64,000 nt of DNA. Source: Dyella acidiphila. Its GTDB lineage: Bacteria > Pseudomonadota > Gammaproteobacteria > Xanthomonadales > Rhodanobacteraceae. Below, piece after piece: positions 9,425-18,392 of this stretch (the first letter of the stretch is position 1; every line of letters begins with the position of its first letter). Below the pieces are notes generated by a model. That model saw only the letters and a list, made by a program, of their open reading frames with translations. It did not search any database and was not told the DNA's origin. Location of the stretch: contig NZ_JACZZA010000001.1 in NCBI RefSeq assembly GCF_014863405.1, forward strand, positions 186,001 to 250,000. Direction: 5' to 3'. A program made the position numbers and the translations under genes.

Positions 9425-11959
9425 ATGACGCGAATTCTGAAAGCCTTGCTGCGCTGGTTCCTGATTCTCGGCTTCAGCGGATTGCTGCTGATTGCCGCCG
9501 CCGCCGGCGTGGCCTACTGGCTGGTCGCCCCCCGGCTCCCCTCCGTGGCGGTGCTCAAGGATTACCACATGCAGGTGCCACTGCGCATCATCAGCGCGGA
9601 CGGCAAGCTCATCGCAACGTTCGGCGAGACGCGGCGCATCCCGGTCTCCATGGAGCAGGTGCCGGACATGCTCAAGCATGCGGTGCTGTCGGCGGAGGAC
9701 GCCGATTTCTACAGCCACCCGGGCGTGGACTGGCGCGGCGTGATGCGTGCCGGCTTCCACGTGGTGGCTTCCGGCGGCAACAAGACCCAGGGCGGCTCCA
9801 CCATTACCCAGCAGGTCGCGCGCAATTTCTTCCTCAGCCCGGAAAAGCTGTACTCGCGCAAGCTGATCGAGATGTTCATCGCCCTGCGCATGGAAGGCGA
9901 GCTGACCAAGGACCAGATCCTCGAGCTGTACCTCAACAAGATGTTCCTGGGCCATCGCTCCTACGGCGTGGCCGCTGCGGCCGAGTATTACTACGGCAAG
10001 CGGCTGGACCAGCTGACGGTGGCCCAATGCGCCGCCATCGCCTCCACCTTCCAGCTGCCCTCGGCGGCGAACCCGCTGACCAATACCCAGCGCCTGCTGG
10101 CCCGCCGCAACTGGGTGCTCGGCCAGATGCTGGAGCACAAGTACATCAACCAGGCGCAGTACGAGGAAGCCATTCATGCGCCCGACGATGCGGCGCCCCA
10201 TGAGCAGCCGATCCAGGTGGAGGCGCCCTATCTGGCCGAAATGGCCCGCCTGCAAGCCCTGGATCGTCTTGGCAACGACGCGCTGACCGAAGGCTATGTG
10301 GTCAAGACCACCATCGTCAGCACCCGCCAGCAATCGGCGGTTGTCGCGGTGAGGGACGGCCTGTCCATCTACGACCACCGGCACGGCTGGCGCGGCCCGG
10401 AGGCCCACCAGGAACTGCCCGCCAATGCCAGCGATGCCGACTACGGCAACCTGCTGTCCAGCTATATGGACGTCGCCGGCCTGACGCCCGGCCTGGTAAT
10501 CGCCTCCAATGCCAGCGAGGCCTCGATCTATCTGTCGAGCAAGCAGACCATCACGCTGAATCTGGCGGCGATGGACTGGGCCCGTCCGTACGTCAATGAA
10601 AGCCGCATCGGCGCCGCCCCCAAGGCGGTGAACGAGGTGCTCAAGCCCGGCGACATCATCCGCGTCATCCAGGACGACAAGGGCAATTGGCAGCTGACCC
10701 AGATCCCCAAGGCGCAGGCCGCGCTAGTGTCGATGAGCCCCGATGACGGCGCGATCCAGTCGCTGGTCGGCGGCTTCAACTTCCAGCGCAGCAAGTTCAA
10801 CCGCGCCGTGATGGCGGCGCGCCAGCCGGGCTCGAGCTTCAAGCCTTTCATCTACTCGGCGGCCTTCGAGCGCGGCTTTACCACCGCCTCGATCGTCAAC
10901 GACGCGCCCCTGGCCCTGCCCGACCCCTCCCAGCCGAACGGCCTGTGGACGCCATCCAACGACGACAACAAGTTCGCCGGCCCGATGCGCCTGCGCGAGG
11001 CGCTGGTGGAATCGAAGAACCTGGTCTCGGTGCGCCTGCTCGATGCGATCGGCGTGCGCTATGCGCGGGACTACGTCACCCGTTTCGGCTTTCCGCTCGA
11101 TGCGCTGCCCAACAATCTGTCGATGGCGCTGGGTACGGCGTCGGTATCGCCAGTCAGCATGGCGCGCGGCTACGCGGTATTCGCCAATGGCGGCTATCTG
11201 GTCACGCCGTATTTCATCAGCGAGATCGACGACCGCGATGGCAAGCCGGTCTACGTGGCCAACCCGGCACGAGCCTGCGCCAGCTGCCAGGCGCGCCTGC
11301 TGCAGAACACGCCGCCGGCACCGCCGCCGGCCAGCATGCTGACCAACGGCGTGGTGCCGAGCTCGTCCGGCAATGCACCGGCACCCGCAACCAGTGTCGC
11401 CATGGCCGGCGAAACCACCCTGCCGGCCGATGCCCATAGCGGCGAGGTCGCCCCGGTACTGGCCCCGCACGTGATCGATATCCGCAACGATTACCTGGTC
11501 ACTTCCTTGATGAAGGACGTGATCCAGTCGCCCACCGGTACCGGCTATGCCGCCAAGGCGCTCAACCGGCCGGATCTGGCCGGCAAGACCGGCTCCACCA
11601 ACGATCACCGCGATGCCTGGTTCGTCGGTTTCAACGGCGATCTGTCGACCGCTGTCTGGGTCGGCTTCGACGACTTCGGCTCCCTGGGCAAAGGCGAGTT
11701 CGGCGCCAAGGCGGCGCTGCCGATCTGGACCGACTACATGGGCGATGTGCTCAAGGGCACGGCGGAAAACAGTCTGTCCATGCCGCCCGGCATCACCACC
11801 GTACAGATCAACCGCGACAGCGGCCTGCCCACGGAAACCGGGGACCCGGACGCCATGTCGGAGATCTTCAAGGTCGAAGACGTGGACCGACTGCACAACC
11901 AGGCCCAGCAGCAGGATCAGCAAAATCAGGATCAGCAGCAGGCCAACGATATTTTCTAG
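9425..11959 (+). CDS. mrcA: Penicillin-binding protein 1A-type bifunctional peptidoglycan synthase
   Basis: An 844-residue class A PBP (glycosyltransferase plus transpeptidase). The N-terminal membrane anchor covers about 8-33. The GT51 domain (about 57-230) has the catalytic EDADFYSHPG at 91-100, then GGSTITQQVARN and the ELYLNKMFLGHRSYG helix. An inserted OB-like region follows (about 300-420), as in PBP1a. The transpeptidase domain has the nucleophile motif SSFK near 470, SKN near 525 and KTGST near 720. The C-terminus is a Gln/Asp-rich low-complexity tail. It polymerises and cross-links peptidoglycan from lipid II on the outer face of the inner membrane. It is divergent from pilM. Confidence 0.95.
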   Translation: MTRILKALLRWFLILGFSGLLLIAAAAGVAYWLVAPRLPSVAVLKDYHMQVPLRIISADGKLIATFGETRRIPVSMEQVPDMLKHAVLSAEDADFYSHPGVDWRGVMRAGFHVVASGGNKTQGGSTITQQVARNFFLSPEKLYSRKLIEMFIALRMEGELTKDQILELYLNKMFLGHRSYGVAAAAEYYYGKRLDQLTVAQCAAIASTFQLPSAANPLTNTQRLLARRNWVLGQMLEHKYINQAQYEEAIHAPDDAAPHEQPIQVEAPYLAEMARLQALDRLGNDALTEGYVVKTTIVSTRQQSAVVAVRDGLSIYDHRHGWRGPEAHQELPANASDADYGNLLSSYMDVAGLTPGLVIASNASEASIYLSSKQTITLNLAAMDWARPYVNESRIGAAPKAVNEVLKPGDIIRVIQDDKGNWQLTQIPKAQAALVSMSPDDGAIQSLVGGFNFQRSKFNRAVMAARQPGSSFKPFIYSAAFERGFTTASIVNDAPLALPDPSQPNGLWTPSNDDNKFAGPMRLREALVESKNLVSVRLLDAIGVRYARDYVTRFGFPLDALPNNLSMALGTASVSPVSMARGYAVFANGGYLVTPYFISEIDDRDGKPVYVANPARACASCQARLLQNTPPAPPPASMLTNGVVPSSSGNAPAPATSVAMAGETTLPADAHSGEVAPVLAPHVIDIRNDYLVTSLMKDVIQSPTGTGYAAKALNRPDLAGKTGSTNDHRDAWFVGFNGDLSTAVWVGFDDFGSLGKGEFGAKAALPIWTDYMGDVLKGTAENSLSMPPGITTVQINRDSGLPTETGDPDAMSEIFKVEDVDRLHNQAQQQDQQNQDQQQANDIF

Positions 11960-12025
11960 AGCCGTCGCTGGCGCGACCGGGGCGCCAGGCGCGGCCCCGG
12001 ACGCGCCTAACCGTCCAAGCTGAAA

Positions 12026-12057
12026 GTTGAGAAAGTGCAGAAACTCACTTTCTCAAC
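12026..12057. repeat. Perfect 12-bp inverted repeat (hairpin or operator)
   Basis: Arms 12026-12037 and 12046-12057 are exact reverse complements around an 8-nt loop. The arm is AT-rich (GTTGAGAAAGTG) and no U-run follows, so it is a poor rho-independent terminator. It lies 67 nt downstream of the PBP stop and 56 nt upstream of the next start. It may be an operator for the following gene or an mRNA-stabilising hairpin. Confidence 0.6.
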
Positions 12058-12112
12058 ATCTTGATAGTTTTCCGGTAGTCTTGCCGAGGACGCGCAATAG
12101 AGGGCCGGAGCA

Positions 12113-12790
12113 ATGGCACGAGGCGAGCACCATCGCATCCACGCACACGACCGTGTGCAGCGCAACCGGTTACGCGTCGCCCAGGAGGCGGCGCGACTGA
12201 TGAGCGAACACGGCATCCGCGACTTCCACCACGCCAAACGCAAAGCCGCCGAACGTCTGGGCGTGCTTGATGAACAAGCCCTGCCCCGCAATCACGAGAT
12301 CGAGCAGGCCCTGCGCGAGCACCAGCGCATTTTCCAGGGCGAAAGCCAGCCGCAGTTGCTGCGCAGCCGGCGCGAGGCCGCGGTGGAAGCCATGCGTTTC
12401 CTGCAAAGTTTCGAGCCGCGCCTGGTCGGCTCGGTACTCGATGGCACCGCCGATTCGCATTCGGCAGTCTGCCTGCACGTATTCAGTGACGATCCGGAAG
12501 CGGTCAGCATTTATCTGCGCGAACGCGGCGTGCCGGTAGAAACACAGAATCGCCGCCTGCGCGTCAGCCGCGACGAACAGGTGGAATACCCGGTACTGCT
12601 GTTCGCGGCCGACAGTCTTCCCTTCGACCTCACCGTGCTGCCGCTCAATGCATTGCGCCAGGCGCCGCTCGATCGCATCGACGAGAAGCCCATGCGCCGT
12701 GCGTCGCTGGCGACGGTGGAAATCATGCTGGCTGAAGAAGACAATCAGCAGGACGACTTCGAGCGCAAGCTCGCCGCCGCACTGCGCTGA
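12113..12790 (+). CDS. Conserved hypothetical protein
   Basis: A 225-residue soluble protein that I do not assign to a named family. The N-terminal half is helical and basic with many His and Arg residues (HHRIHAHDRVQRNRLR). The middle has a run of beta-strand-like segments (SAVCLHVFSDDPEAVSIYL; YPVLLFAADSLPFDLTVLPL) that could form a small alpha/beta domain. The C-terminal tail is acidic and helical (MLAEEDNQQDDFERKLAAAL). No signal peptide, membrane segment or cysteine cluster is evident. It stands alone between the PBP gene and citrate synthase, with a palindrome 56 nt upstream and a bidirectional terminator after it. Codon use matches its neighbours, so it is likely a core lineage gene of unknown role. 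Confidence 0.75.
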   Translation: MARGEHHRIHAHDRVQRNRLRVAQEAARLMSEHGIRDFHHAKRKAAERLGVLDEQALPRNHEIEQALREHQRIFQGESQPQLLRSRREAAVEAMRFLQSFEPRLVGSVLDGTADSHSAVCLHVFSDDPEAVSIYLRERGVPVETQNRRLRVSRDEQVEYPVLLFAADSLPFDLTVLPLNALRQAPLDRIDEKPMRRASLATVEIMLAEEDNQQDDFERKLAAALR

Positions 12791-12811
12791 TCCATTCACT
12801 CGCATAAACAA

Positions 12812-12840
12812 AAAACGCCCGGCTTTATGCCGGGCGTTTT
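12812..12840. terminator. Bidirectional terminator between the hypothetical gene and gltA
   Basis: Perfect 12-bp stem (12812-12823 and 12829-12840, 5-nt loop) with A-tract before and T-tract after. It serves the convergent genes on both strands. Confidence 0.92.
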
Positions 12841-12862
12841 GCTTGCAACAGACGCAGAGCGA

Positions 12863-14158
12863 TCAGCGCTTGTCCATCGCCGTGTAATCGCGCTTGTCGG
12901 AGCCGACATACAACTGGCGCGGACGGCCGATACGCGAGCCGGGGGTTTCGTGCTGTTCGATCCAATGCGCGATCCAGCCGGCGGTACGCGCAATGGCGAA
13001 CATCACCGTGAACATCTCGGTCGGAATGCCCAGTGCCTTGTAGATGATGCCGGAATAGAAGTCGACGTTCGGATACAGCTTGCGCTCGACGAAGTAATCG
13101 TCCTTCAGCGCCGCCTCTTCCAGCTTCATCGCCACATCGAGCAGCGGATCGTTGACGCCGAGCTCGGACAACACCTTATGGCACATCTCGCGGATGATCT
13201 TCGCGCGCGGGTCGAAGTTCTTGTAGACGCGATGGCCGAAGCCCATCAGGCGGAAGTTGTCATTCTTGTCCTTGGCGCGCTTGACCGCGGTTTCCACCTT
13301 GTCCGGCGTGCCGATCTCTTCCAGCATCTTCAGCACGGCTTCGTTGGCGCCGCCGTGTGCGGGGCCCCACAGCGCGGTGATGCCGGCAGCAATCGACGCA
13401 TACGGATTGGCACCGGTGGAACCCACCAGGCGCACCGTCGAGGTGGATGCATTCTGTTCGTGATCGGCGTGCAGGATGAACAACAGATCCAGCGCCTTGG
13501 ACGCCACCGGGCTCATTTCCAGCGGCTCGCTCGGCACTTCGAACATCATGTGCAGGAAGCGGTCGACGTACGCGAGGTTGTTGCGCGGATAGCGGAACGG
13601 CCAGCCGATCGAATAGCGATAGCAAGCAGCGGCGATGGTCGGCATCTTGGCGATCAGGCGGATCGCTGCCAGCTTGCGGTCTTCGGCGTTATCGACATCC
13701 AGGTCTTCATGATAGAAGGCCGACAGCGACGCCACCGAAGCGGCCAGCATGGCCATCGGGTGCGCGTCGTGGTGGAAGCCCTGGAAAAAATTCTTGTGCG
13801 ACTCGTGCATCATCGTGTGATGCGTGATGTCGTTTTCGAACGTAGAGAACTGGCTCTTGTTCGGCAGTTCGCCGTGCAACAGCAAGTAGGCCACTTCGAG
13901 GAAGCTCGACTTTTCCGCCAGCTGTTCGATCGGGTAACCGCGGTACATCAGCACGCCCTGGTCACCATCTATGTAGGTGATGGCGCTCTTGGTGCTGGCG
14001 GTGCTGCCGTAGCCCGGGTCGTACGTGAAGTGCCCGGTGTCCTTGTACAGCGGCGCGATGTCGATGCAGGCGGGGCCAATCGTACCGGTCAGCAACGGGA
14101 GCTCGCTGCTGCGGCCGTTGGACTCGTCTACCAGCTTGACGGATTTTGAATCGGACAC
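12863..14158 (-). CDS. gltA: Citrate synthase
   Basis: A 431-residue citrate synthase of the hexameric, NADH-regulated gram-negative type. It condenses oxaloacetate and acetyl-CoA in the first step of the TCA cycle. Visible motifs are [20 protein letters not shown] near 250, [13 protein letters not shown] with a catalytic His, [13 protein letters not shown] with the oxaloacetate-binding His and Arg, and the C-terminal [14 protein letters not shown] with the catalytic Asp. The N-terminal beta domain (residues 1-60) is that of E. coli GltA-type enzymes. An AGGAGG-like site lies just before the ATG. It is monocistronic, with a bidirectional terminator on its 3' side. Confidence 0.97.
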   Translation of the reverse strand: MSDSKSVKLVDESNGRSSELPLLTGTIGPACIDIAPLYKDTGHFTYDPGYGSTASTKSAITYIDGDQGVLMYRGYPIEQLAEKSSFLEVAYLLLHGELPNKSQFSTFENDITHHTMMHESHKNFFQGFHHDAHPMAMLAASVASLSAFYHEDLDVDNAEDRKLAAIRLIAKMPTIAAACYRYSIGWPFRYPRNNLAYVDRFLHMMFEVPSEPLEMSPVASKALDLLFILHADHEQNASTSTVRLVGSTGANPYASIAAGITALWGPAHGGANEAVLKMLEEIGTPDKVETAVKRAKDKNDNFRLMGFGHRVYKNFDPRAKIIREMCHKVLSELGVNDPLLDVAMKLEEAALKDDYFVERKLYPNVDFYSGIIYKALGIPTEMFTVMFAIARTAGWIAHWIEQHETPGSRIGRPRQLYVGSDKRDYTAMDKR

Positions 14159-14322
14159 GGAAACCTCCTACACATGGGTCGCCACCGGAGGCAACCGCAG
14201 AACGGTGACCAGCCGGCGAAGGAAAGTCACATCATCCTTGTGGGGAATGGATGATGCATCCGATCCATTATCGCACATCGGCCTATGCACATCCGAGGGC
14301 GCATGGTCCGATTGACACGCAC

Positions 14323-14356
14323 AAAAACACAGGGCAGGCGCGAGGCCTGCCCTGTG
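14323..14356 (-). terminator. Rho-independent terminator of rpmE2
   Basis: A perfect 12-bp stem (14328-14339 and 14345-14356, 5-nt loop). On the minus strand it is followed by TTTTT, 42 nt after the rpmE2 stop. Confidence 0.9.
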
Positions 14357-14397
14357 CGAATGGCTTACCTGCTTGTGACAGCAGGTATGCAGAATGA

Positions 14398-14643
14398 TTA
14401 CTTCTGCGCGTAGCGGCGGCGGAACTTGTCCACGCGGCCACCGGCATCAACAACTTTCTGCTTGCCGGTATAGAACGGGTGCGAATGGCTGGAGATATCC
14501 ACCTTGATCAGCGGGTACTCGTTGCCGTCTTCCCACTTGATGGTTTCCTTGGTCGCAATCGTCGAGCGCGTCAGGAACGCGAACTCGGACGAGAGGTCCT
14601 GAAACACCACCTGGCGGTAATTCGGATGGATATCGGGCTTCAT
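14398..14643 (-). CDS. rpmE2: 50S ribosomal protein L31 type B
   Basis: An 81-residue protein beginning [18 protein letters not shown]. It has the type-B insertion and lacks the Cys residues that hold zinc in the ordinary L31. Type-B L31 usually replaces the zinc-binding form in the ribosome under zinc shortage and is often under Zur control; no Zur box is obvious to me here. The frame is open upstream to 14691, but the ATG at 14643 gives the family-standard N-terminus. A strong terminator follows the gene. Confidence 0.95.
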   Translation of the reverse strand: MKPDIHPNYRQVVFQDLSSEFAFLTRSTIATKETIKWEDGNEYPLIKVDISSHSHPFYTGKQKVVDAGGRVDKFRRRYAQK

Positions 14644-14740
14644 GACAGGCTCAAAGCGGTGGGTGAAAAGAGCGGCAGTATAGGCTGCCACCCTATTTCA
14701 GTCAACTTGCCGGAACATCGACCGGTCCAGCGGGAGCGGC

Positions 14741-15682
14741 TCAGCCGGCCTTGTCGGCACCTAGCGCGCGCCGCACCATCGCCGCGAATTTGCGCTGATC
14801 CAGCTCCATCACCACGTTGGCCCGGGCCGGCAGCTTCAGGCGATTGCCCCAGTCCACCACGGTGGCGCCGCGGGTGAGCCGCCCATCCAGTTCCACGCCG
14901 ACATGCCGGCGCTCGCTGCGCACGACCACGGATGGGTCGATCGCCACTGCCATGGCCAGGGCATCGGCGGCGATGATCCCGCGCCGGCCGCTGCGCAGAT
15001 TGGTTTCGCGCGCCACCTGGAACACCCGGCCGAAGAAGGCCGCGCGGCGGTCGCCCTCGGCCAGCCACTGGTCGAACTCCGCCTCGTCGAAGGCGTGGCG
15101 CAGAGTCAGTTCCCAATCGACCAGGTCGAACTCGGGGAAGCCTTCGAACACGATATGCGCGGCTTCCGGATCGAAGCCCACGTTGAATTCCGCCGGCACC
15201 CGCCCGGTATTGCCATGGCCGGTTACCGCGCCGCCCATCACCACCAGGCGCTTCACGCGCTGCGGCAGGGACGGATCCAGTTTCAAGGCCAGCGCCAGAT
15301 TGGTCAGTGGCGCCAGCGCTACCAAGGTCAATTCGCCCGGGTGCTCGCGTGTCAGCCGCAGCAAGGCCAGCGCCGCGTGCTCGCTCTCCAGGCCTGCCGC
15401 AGGCTCGGGAAAGCCGACATCGCCCAGCCCGTCACGCCCATGCACGAAGGCCGCATCTTCTTCCGGCAGACGCACCAGCGGCGTCGGACAGCCGGCAAAC
15501 ACCGGCGTGGTCGCGCCTGCCAGATCGACCAGCGTGCGCGCGTTGCGCACGGTATGGGAGAGACCGACATTACCGGCGGCAATGCTCAGGCCAAGCACAT
15601 CGGCGTGCGCATGCGCCATCAGAATCGCCAGCGCATCATCCACGCCGGGGTCGGTATCGATCAGAAGTTGCGGCTTGCTCAT
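14741..15682 (-). CDS. Inosine-uridine preferring nucleoside hydrolase
   Basis: A 313-residue nucleoside N-ribohydrolase. It hydrolyses the N-glycosidic bond of ribonucleosides to give ribose and free base for salvage. The N-terminal calcium-binding motif DTDPGVDDALAIL at 9-21 is intact. LVVMGGAVTGHGN near 145 and the NVGFDPEAAHIVF stretch also match the family. Length is normal (E. coli RihA/B/C are 304-313). Substrate preference among purine and pyrimidine nucleosides cannot be read from the sequence. It stands between rpmE2 and recG, all on the minus strand. Confidence 0.93.
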   Translation of the reverse strand: MSKPQLLIDTDPGVDDALAILMAHAHADVLGLSIAAGNVGLSHTVRNARTLVDLAGATTPVFAGCPTPLVRLPEEDAAFVHGRDGLGDVGFPEPAAGLESEHAALALLRLTREHPGELTLVALAPLTNLALALKLDPSLPQRVKRLVVMGGAVTGHGNTGRVPAEFNVGFDPEAAHIVFEGFPEFDLVDWELTLRHAFDEAEFDQWLAEGDRRAAFFGRVFQVARETNLRSGRRGIIAADALAMAVAIDPSVVVRSERRHVGVELDGRLTRGATVVDWGNRLKLPARANVVMELDQRKFAAMVRRALGADKAG

Positions 15683-15738
15683 CGTATTTCCTTGGCTGAG
15701 CCGGCTAGCTTATTGCGAGCGCGCGATGTCGAACAGGG

Positions 15739-17853
15739 TCAGGCATTCACGTAGCGCGCAGCGCCGCCGATCCAGCGCTCGATCAGCCGCCCGGCCTGCC
15801 CGGCATGCTGCGCCAGCATCTGCTCACCCACCTGCTGCACAGCCGGCAGCAGATGCGCATCACGCGACAGATCGGCCATGCGGAAACTGAGCTGACCGGT
15901 CTGACGCGTACCGAGGACTTCGCCCGGGCCGCGCAGCTCCAGATCCTTTTCCGCGATACGGAAACCATCGTTGGTTTCCCGCATCACCTGCAGGCGCTCG
16001 CGTGCCAGCTGCCCCAGCGGCGGCTGGTACAGCAGCACGCAATTGGACGCCACCGAGCCGCGCCCGACCCGCCCGCGCAGCTGATGCAACTGCGCCAGCC
16101 CCAGACGCTCGCTGTTTTCAATCACCATCAGGCTGGCATTGGGTACGTCCACGCCCACTTCGATCACCGTGGTCGCGACCAGCACGGCCAATTCGCCAGC
16201 CTTGAACGCATCCATCACCGCCTGCTTTTCCTTGGGCTTCATGCGGCCGTGGATCAAGCCCACCTTGCAATCGGTGAGCGCGTGCGTGAGTTCCGTATGC
16301 GCCGCCTCGGCAGCCTGCGCGCGCAGTTGCTCGGACTCTTCGATCAAGGTGCACACCCAGTAGACCTGGCGCCCTTCCATGCAGGCCGCATGGATGCGCT
16401 CGATCACCTCCATGCGCCGTGCATTGGAGATGGCGATGGTCTGTACCGGCGTGCGTCCCGGCGGCAATTCGTCGATGGCGGAAATATCCAGGTCGGCGTA
16501 GGCACTCATGGCCAGGGTGCGCGGAATCGGCGTAGCCGTCAGCACCAGCTGATGCGGCACCAGCTCACCTTCCAGGCCTTTGTCGCGCAGCGCCAGGCGC
16601 TGCTGCACACCGAAACGATGCTGCTCGTCGACGATCACCAGGCCGAGGCGCGAAAACGCCACGCCTTCCTGCATCAGCGCATGCGTACCGATCACCACCG
16701 GCGCACCCTCGGTCACTCGCTGCATCGCCTGTTGCCGTGCCTTGCCTTGTTGTTTGCCCGCCAGCCACTCGACGGCAATACCGAGCGGCTCCAGCCAATG
16801 ACGAAAATTGCGCAGATGCTGTTCCGCCAGCAATTCGGTCGGCGCCATCAACGCCACCTGGCAGCCTACTTCCACCGCTGACAAGGCCGCCGCGCATGCC
16901 ACTGCTGTTTTGCCCGACCCGACGTCGCCCTGCACCAAGCGCAGCATGGGATGAGATTGCGAGGTATCCGCCGCCACTTCCGCGATTACGCGCTGTTGTG
17001 CGCCGGTGAGCTTGAACGGCAATCCCTGCAGCCAACGCTGTTGGTGTTTGCCGCGATCGGCCAGCACGGGTGCATGGCGTTCGCGCACTGCCATGCGCAA
17101 GCGCTTCAAGCTCATGTGCTGGCTCAGCAATTCTTCGAAGGCGAGACGCTGCTGCGCGGGATGGCGGCCCTGCATCAGCTGATCCATGCGCGCATCCGCG
17201 GGCGGCCGATGCACGTACAGCAAGGCCTCGCGCAACGAGGTCAGGCCGAATTCCGCGCACAGCGCCGGCGGAATCAGCTCCAGCTCCGCCTCCGCCGGCA
17301 ACAACTGCAGCGCCTTGCCGATCACACCCGCCAGGCGCTTCTGGCCGAGTCCCTCGGTGGTGGGATAGACCGGCGTCAGCCGCTCATCCAGCACGACTTC
17401 GGCTGCCTCATCCAGACGTCGGTACTGTGGATGCACGATTTCCAGACCGATACCGCTCTGTCGTACTTCGCCGTAGCAGAGCAGCCGCGTGCCCACGTGA
17501 AACTGCTCGGCCTGCGCCTTGTTGAAGTGAAAAAAGCGCAGCAACAGTGTCTGCATCACGCCATCGCCGATGGCCACCTTCAGCTGCGGCCGATAGCGAT
17601 ACGTCTTTTCGACTGCCTCGACCACGCCAACCACTTGCGCCCGCATGCCCGGACGCAGATCCGCCATCGGCACGAGGTGCGTGCGATCCTCGTAACGCAG
17701 CGGCAGGTGAAACCACAGATCCTGCACCGTGTGCAGACCCATGCGCTGCAGCGTTTCCACCAGCGCAGGCCCCACGCCGCCGAGACTGGCGAGCGGCAGC
17801 TTGCCCGGATCGGCGACAGCGTCAATCGATGCCTGGGATTTGATAGCAGCCAT
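15739..17853 (-). CDS. recG: ATP-dependent DNA helicase RecG
   Basis: A 704-residue branched-DNA translocase that regresses stalled replication forks and processes Holliday junctions. The N-terminal wedge/OB domain covers about 20-190. The superfamily 2 helicase core has Walker A GDVGSGKT near 310, the DEQH box VDEQHRFG near 405 and motif VI HQLRGRVGRG near 595. The C-terminal part carries the conserved RecG tail (RGPGEVLGTRQTGQ). Length is close to the E. coli protein (693). Its context between the nucleoside hydrolase and ridA/spoT is reminiscent of the spoT-recG neighbourhood of enterobacteria. Confidence 0.97.
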   Translation of the reverse strand: MAAIKSQASIDAVADPGKLPLASLGGVGPALVETLQRMGLHTVQDLWFHLPLRYEDRTHLVPMADLRPGMRAQVVGVVEAVEKTYRYRPQLKVAIGDGVMQTLLLRFFHFNKAQAEQFHVGTRLLCYGEVRQSGIGLEIVHPQYRRLDEAAEVVLDERLTPVYPTTEGLGQKRLAGVIGKALQLLPAEAELELIPPALCAEFGLTSLREALLYVHRPPADARMDQLMQGRHPAQQRLAFEELLSQHMSLKRLRMAVRERHAPVLADRGKHQQRWLQGLPFKLTGAQQRVIAEVAADTSQSHPMLRLVQGDVGSGKTAVACAAALSAVEVGCQVALMAPTELLAEQHLRNFRHWLEPLGIAVEWLAGKQQGKARQQAMQRVTEGAPVVIGTHALMQEGVAFSRLGLVIVDEQHRFGVQQRLALRDKGLEGELVPHQLVLTATPIPRTLAMSAYADLDISAIDELPPGRTPVQTIAISNARRMEVIERIHAACMEGRQVYWVCTLIEESEQLRAQAAEAAHTELTHALTDCKVGLIHGRMKPKEKQAVMDAFKAGELAVLVATTVIEVGVDVPNASLMVIENSERLGLAQLHQLRGRVGRGSVASNCVLLYQPPLGQLARERLQVMRETNDGFRIAEKDLELRGPGEVLGTRQTGQLSFRMADLSRDAHLLPAVQQVGEQMLAQHAGQAGRLIERWIGGAARYVNA

Positions 17854-17932
17854 CCGTCAAGACTAGCCGAGCGGGCTCAAGCACGCCTGCGCATCGCCGA
17901 CAGGACATGTCGGCGATGCACTCGGCGTTCGA

Positions 17933-18316
17933 TCAGTCCAGCACCATCACGGCGTCGACTTCCACCTGCGCCGCTTTCGGCAAGCCGGAAACCTCGATCG
18001 TGGAACGCGCCGGATACGGCTGCTGGAAATACTCGCCCATGACGGCGTTGACCGCCGCGAAGTTCGCCAGATCGGTTACGTAGATACCCACGCGCACGAT
18101 CTGCGCCAGCGAACCGCCGGCCGCTTCGGCCACCGCCACCAGATTGTCGAACACGCGGCGCGTCTGTGTGGTGATATCGCCCTCGACCAGGGCGCCCGTA
18201 GCCGGATCCAGCGGAATCTGGCCGGAGAAATACACCGTATTGCCGGCACGCACGGCCTGCGAATACGGGCCGATGGCAGCGGGAGCCTGGTCAGTGGCAA
18301 TGATGGTACGGGGCAT
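17933..18316 (-). CDS. ridA: RidA family reactive intermediate deaminase
   Basis: A 127-residue YjgF/YER057c/UK114 protein starting [20 protein letters not shown]. It has the usual [12 protein letters not shown] and [10 protein letters not shown] motifs and the conserved late Arg in [11 protein letters not shown]. RidA enzymes hydrolyse enamine/imine intermediates produced by PLP enzymes such as threonine dehydratase and so protect them. The frame is open to 18427, but the ATG at 18316 gives the standard family start. It lies 76 nt after spoT, on the same strand, and may be cotranscribed. Confidence 0.95.
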   Translation of the reverse strand: MPRTIIATDQAPAAIGPYSQAVRAGNTVYFSGQIPLDPATGALVEGDITTQTRRVFDNLVAVAEAAGGSLAQIVRVGIYVTDLANFAAVNAVMGEYFQQPYPARSTIEVSGLPKAAQVEVDAVMVLD

Positions 18317-18392
18317 GGGGACTGTCCGGAATGGAAAGCGGCCAGTGTAAAGCGATGACGCAGGGTTCGACAGCCGCGAATGAAGCACCGCC

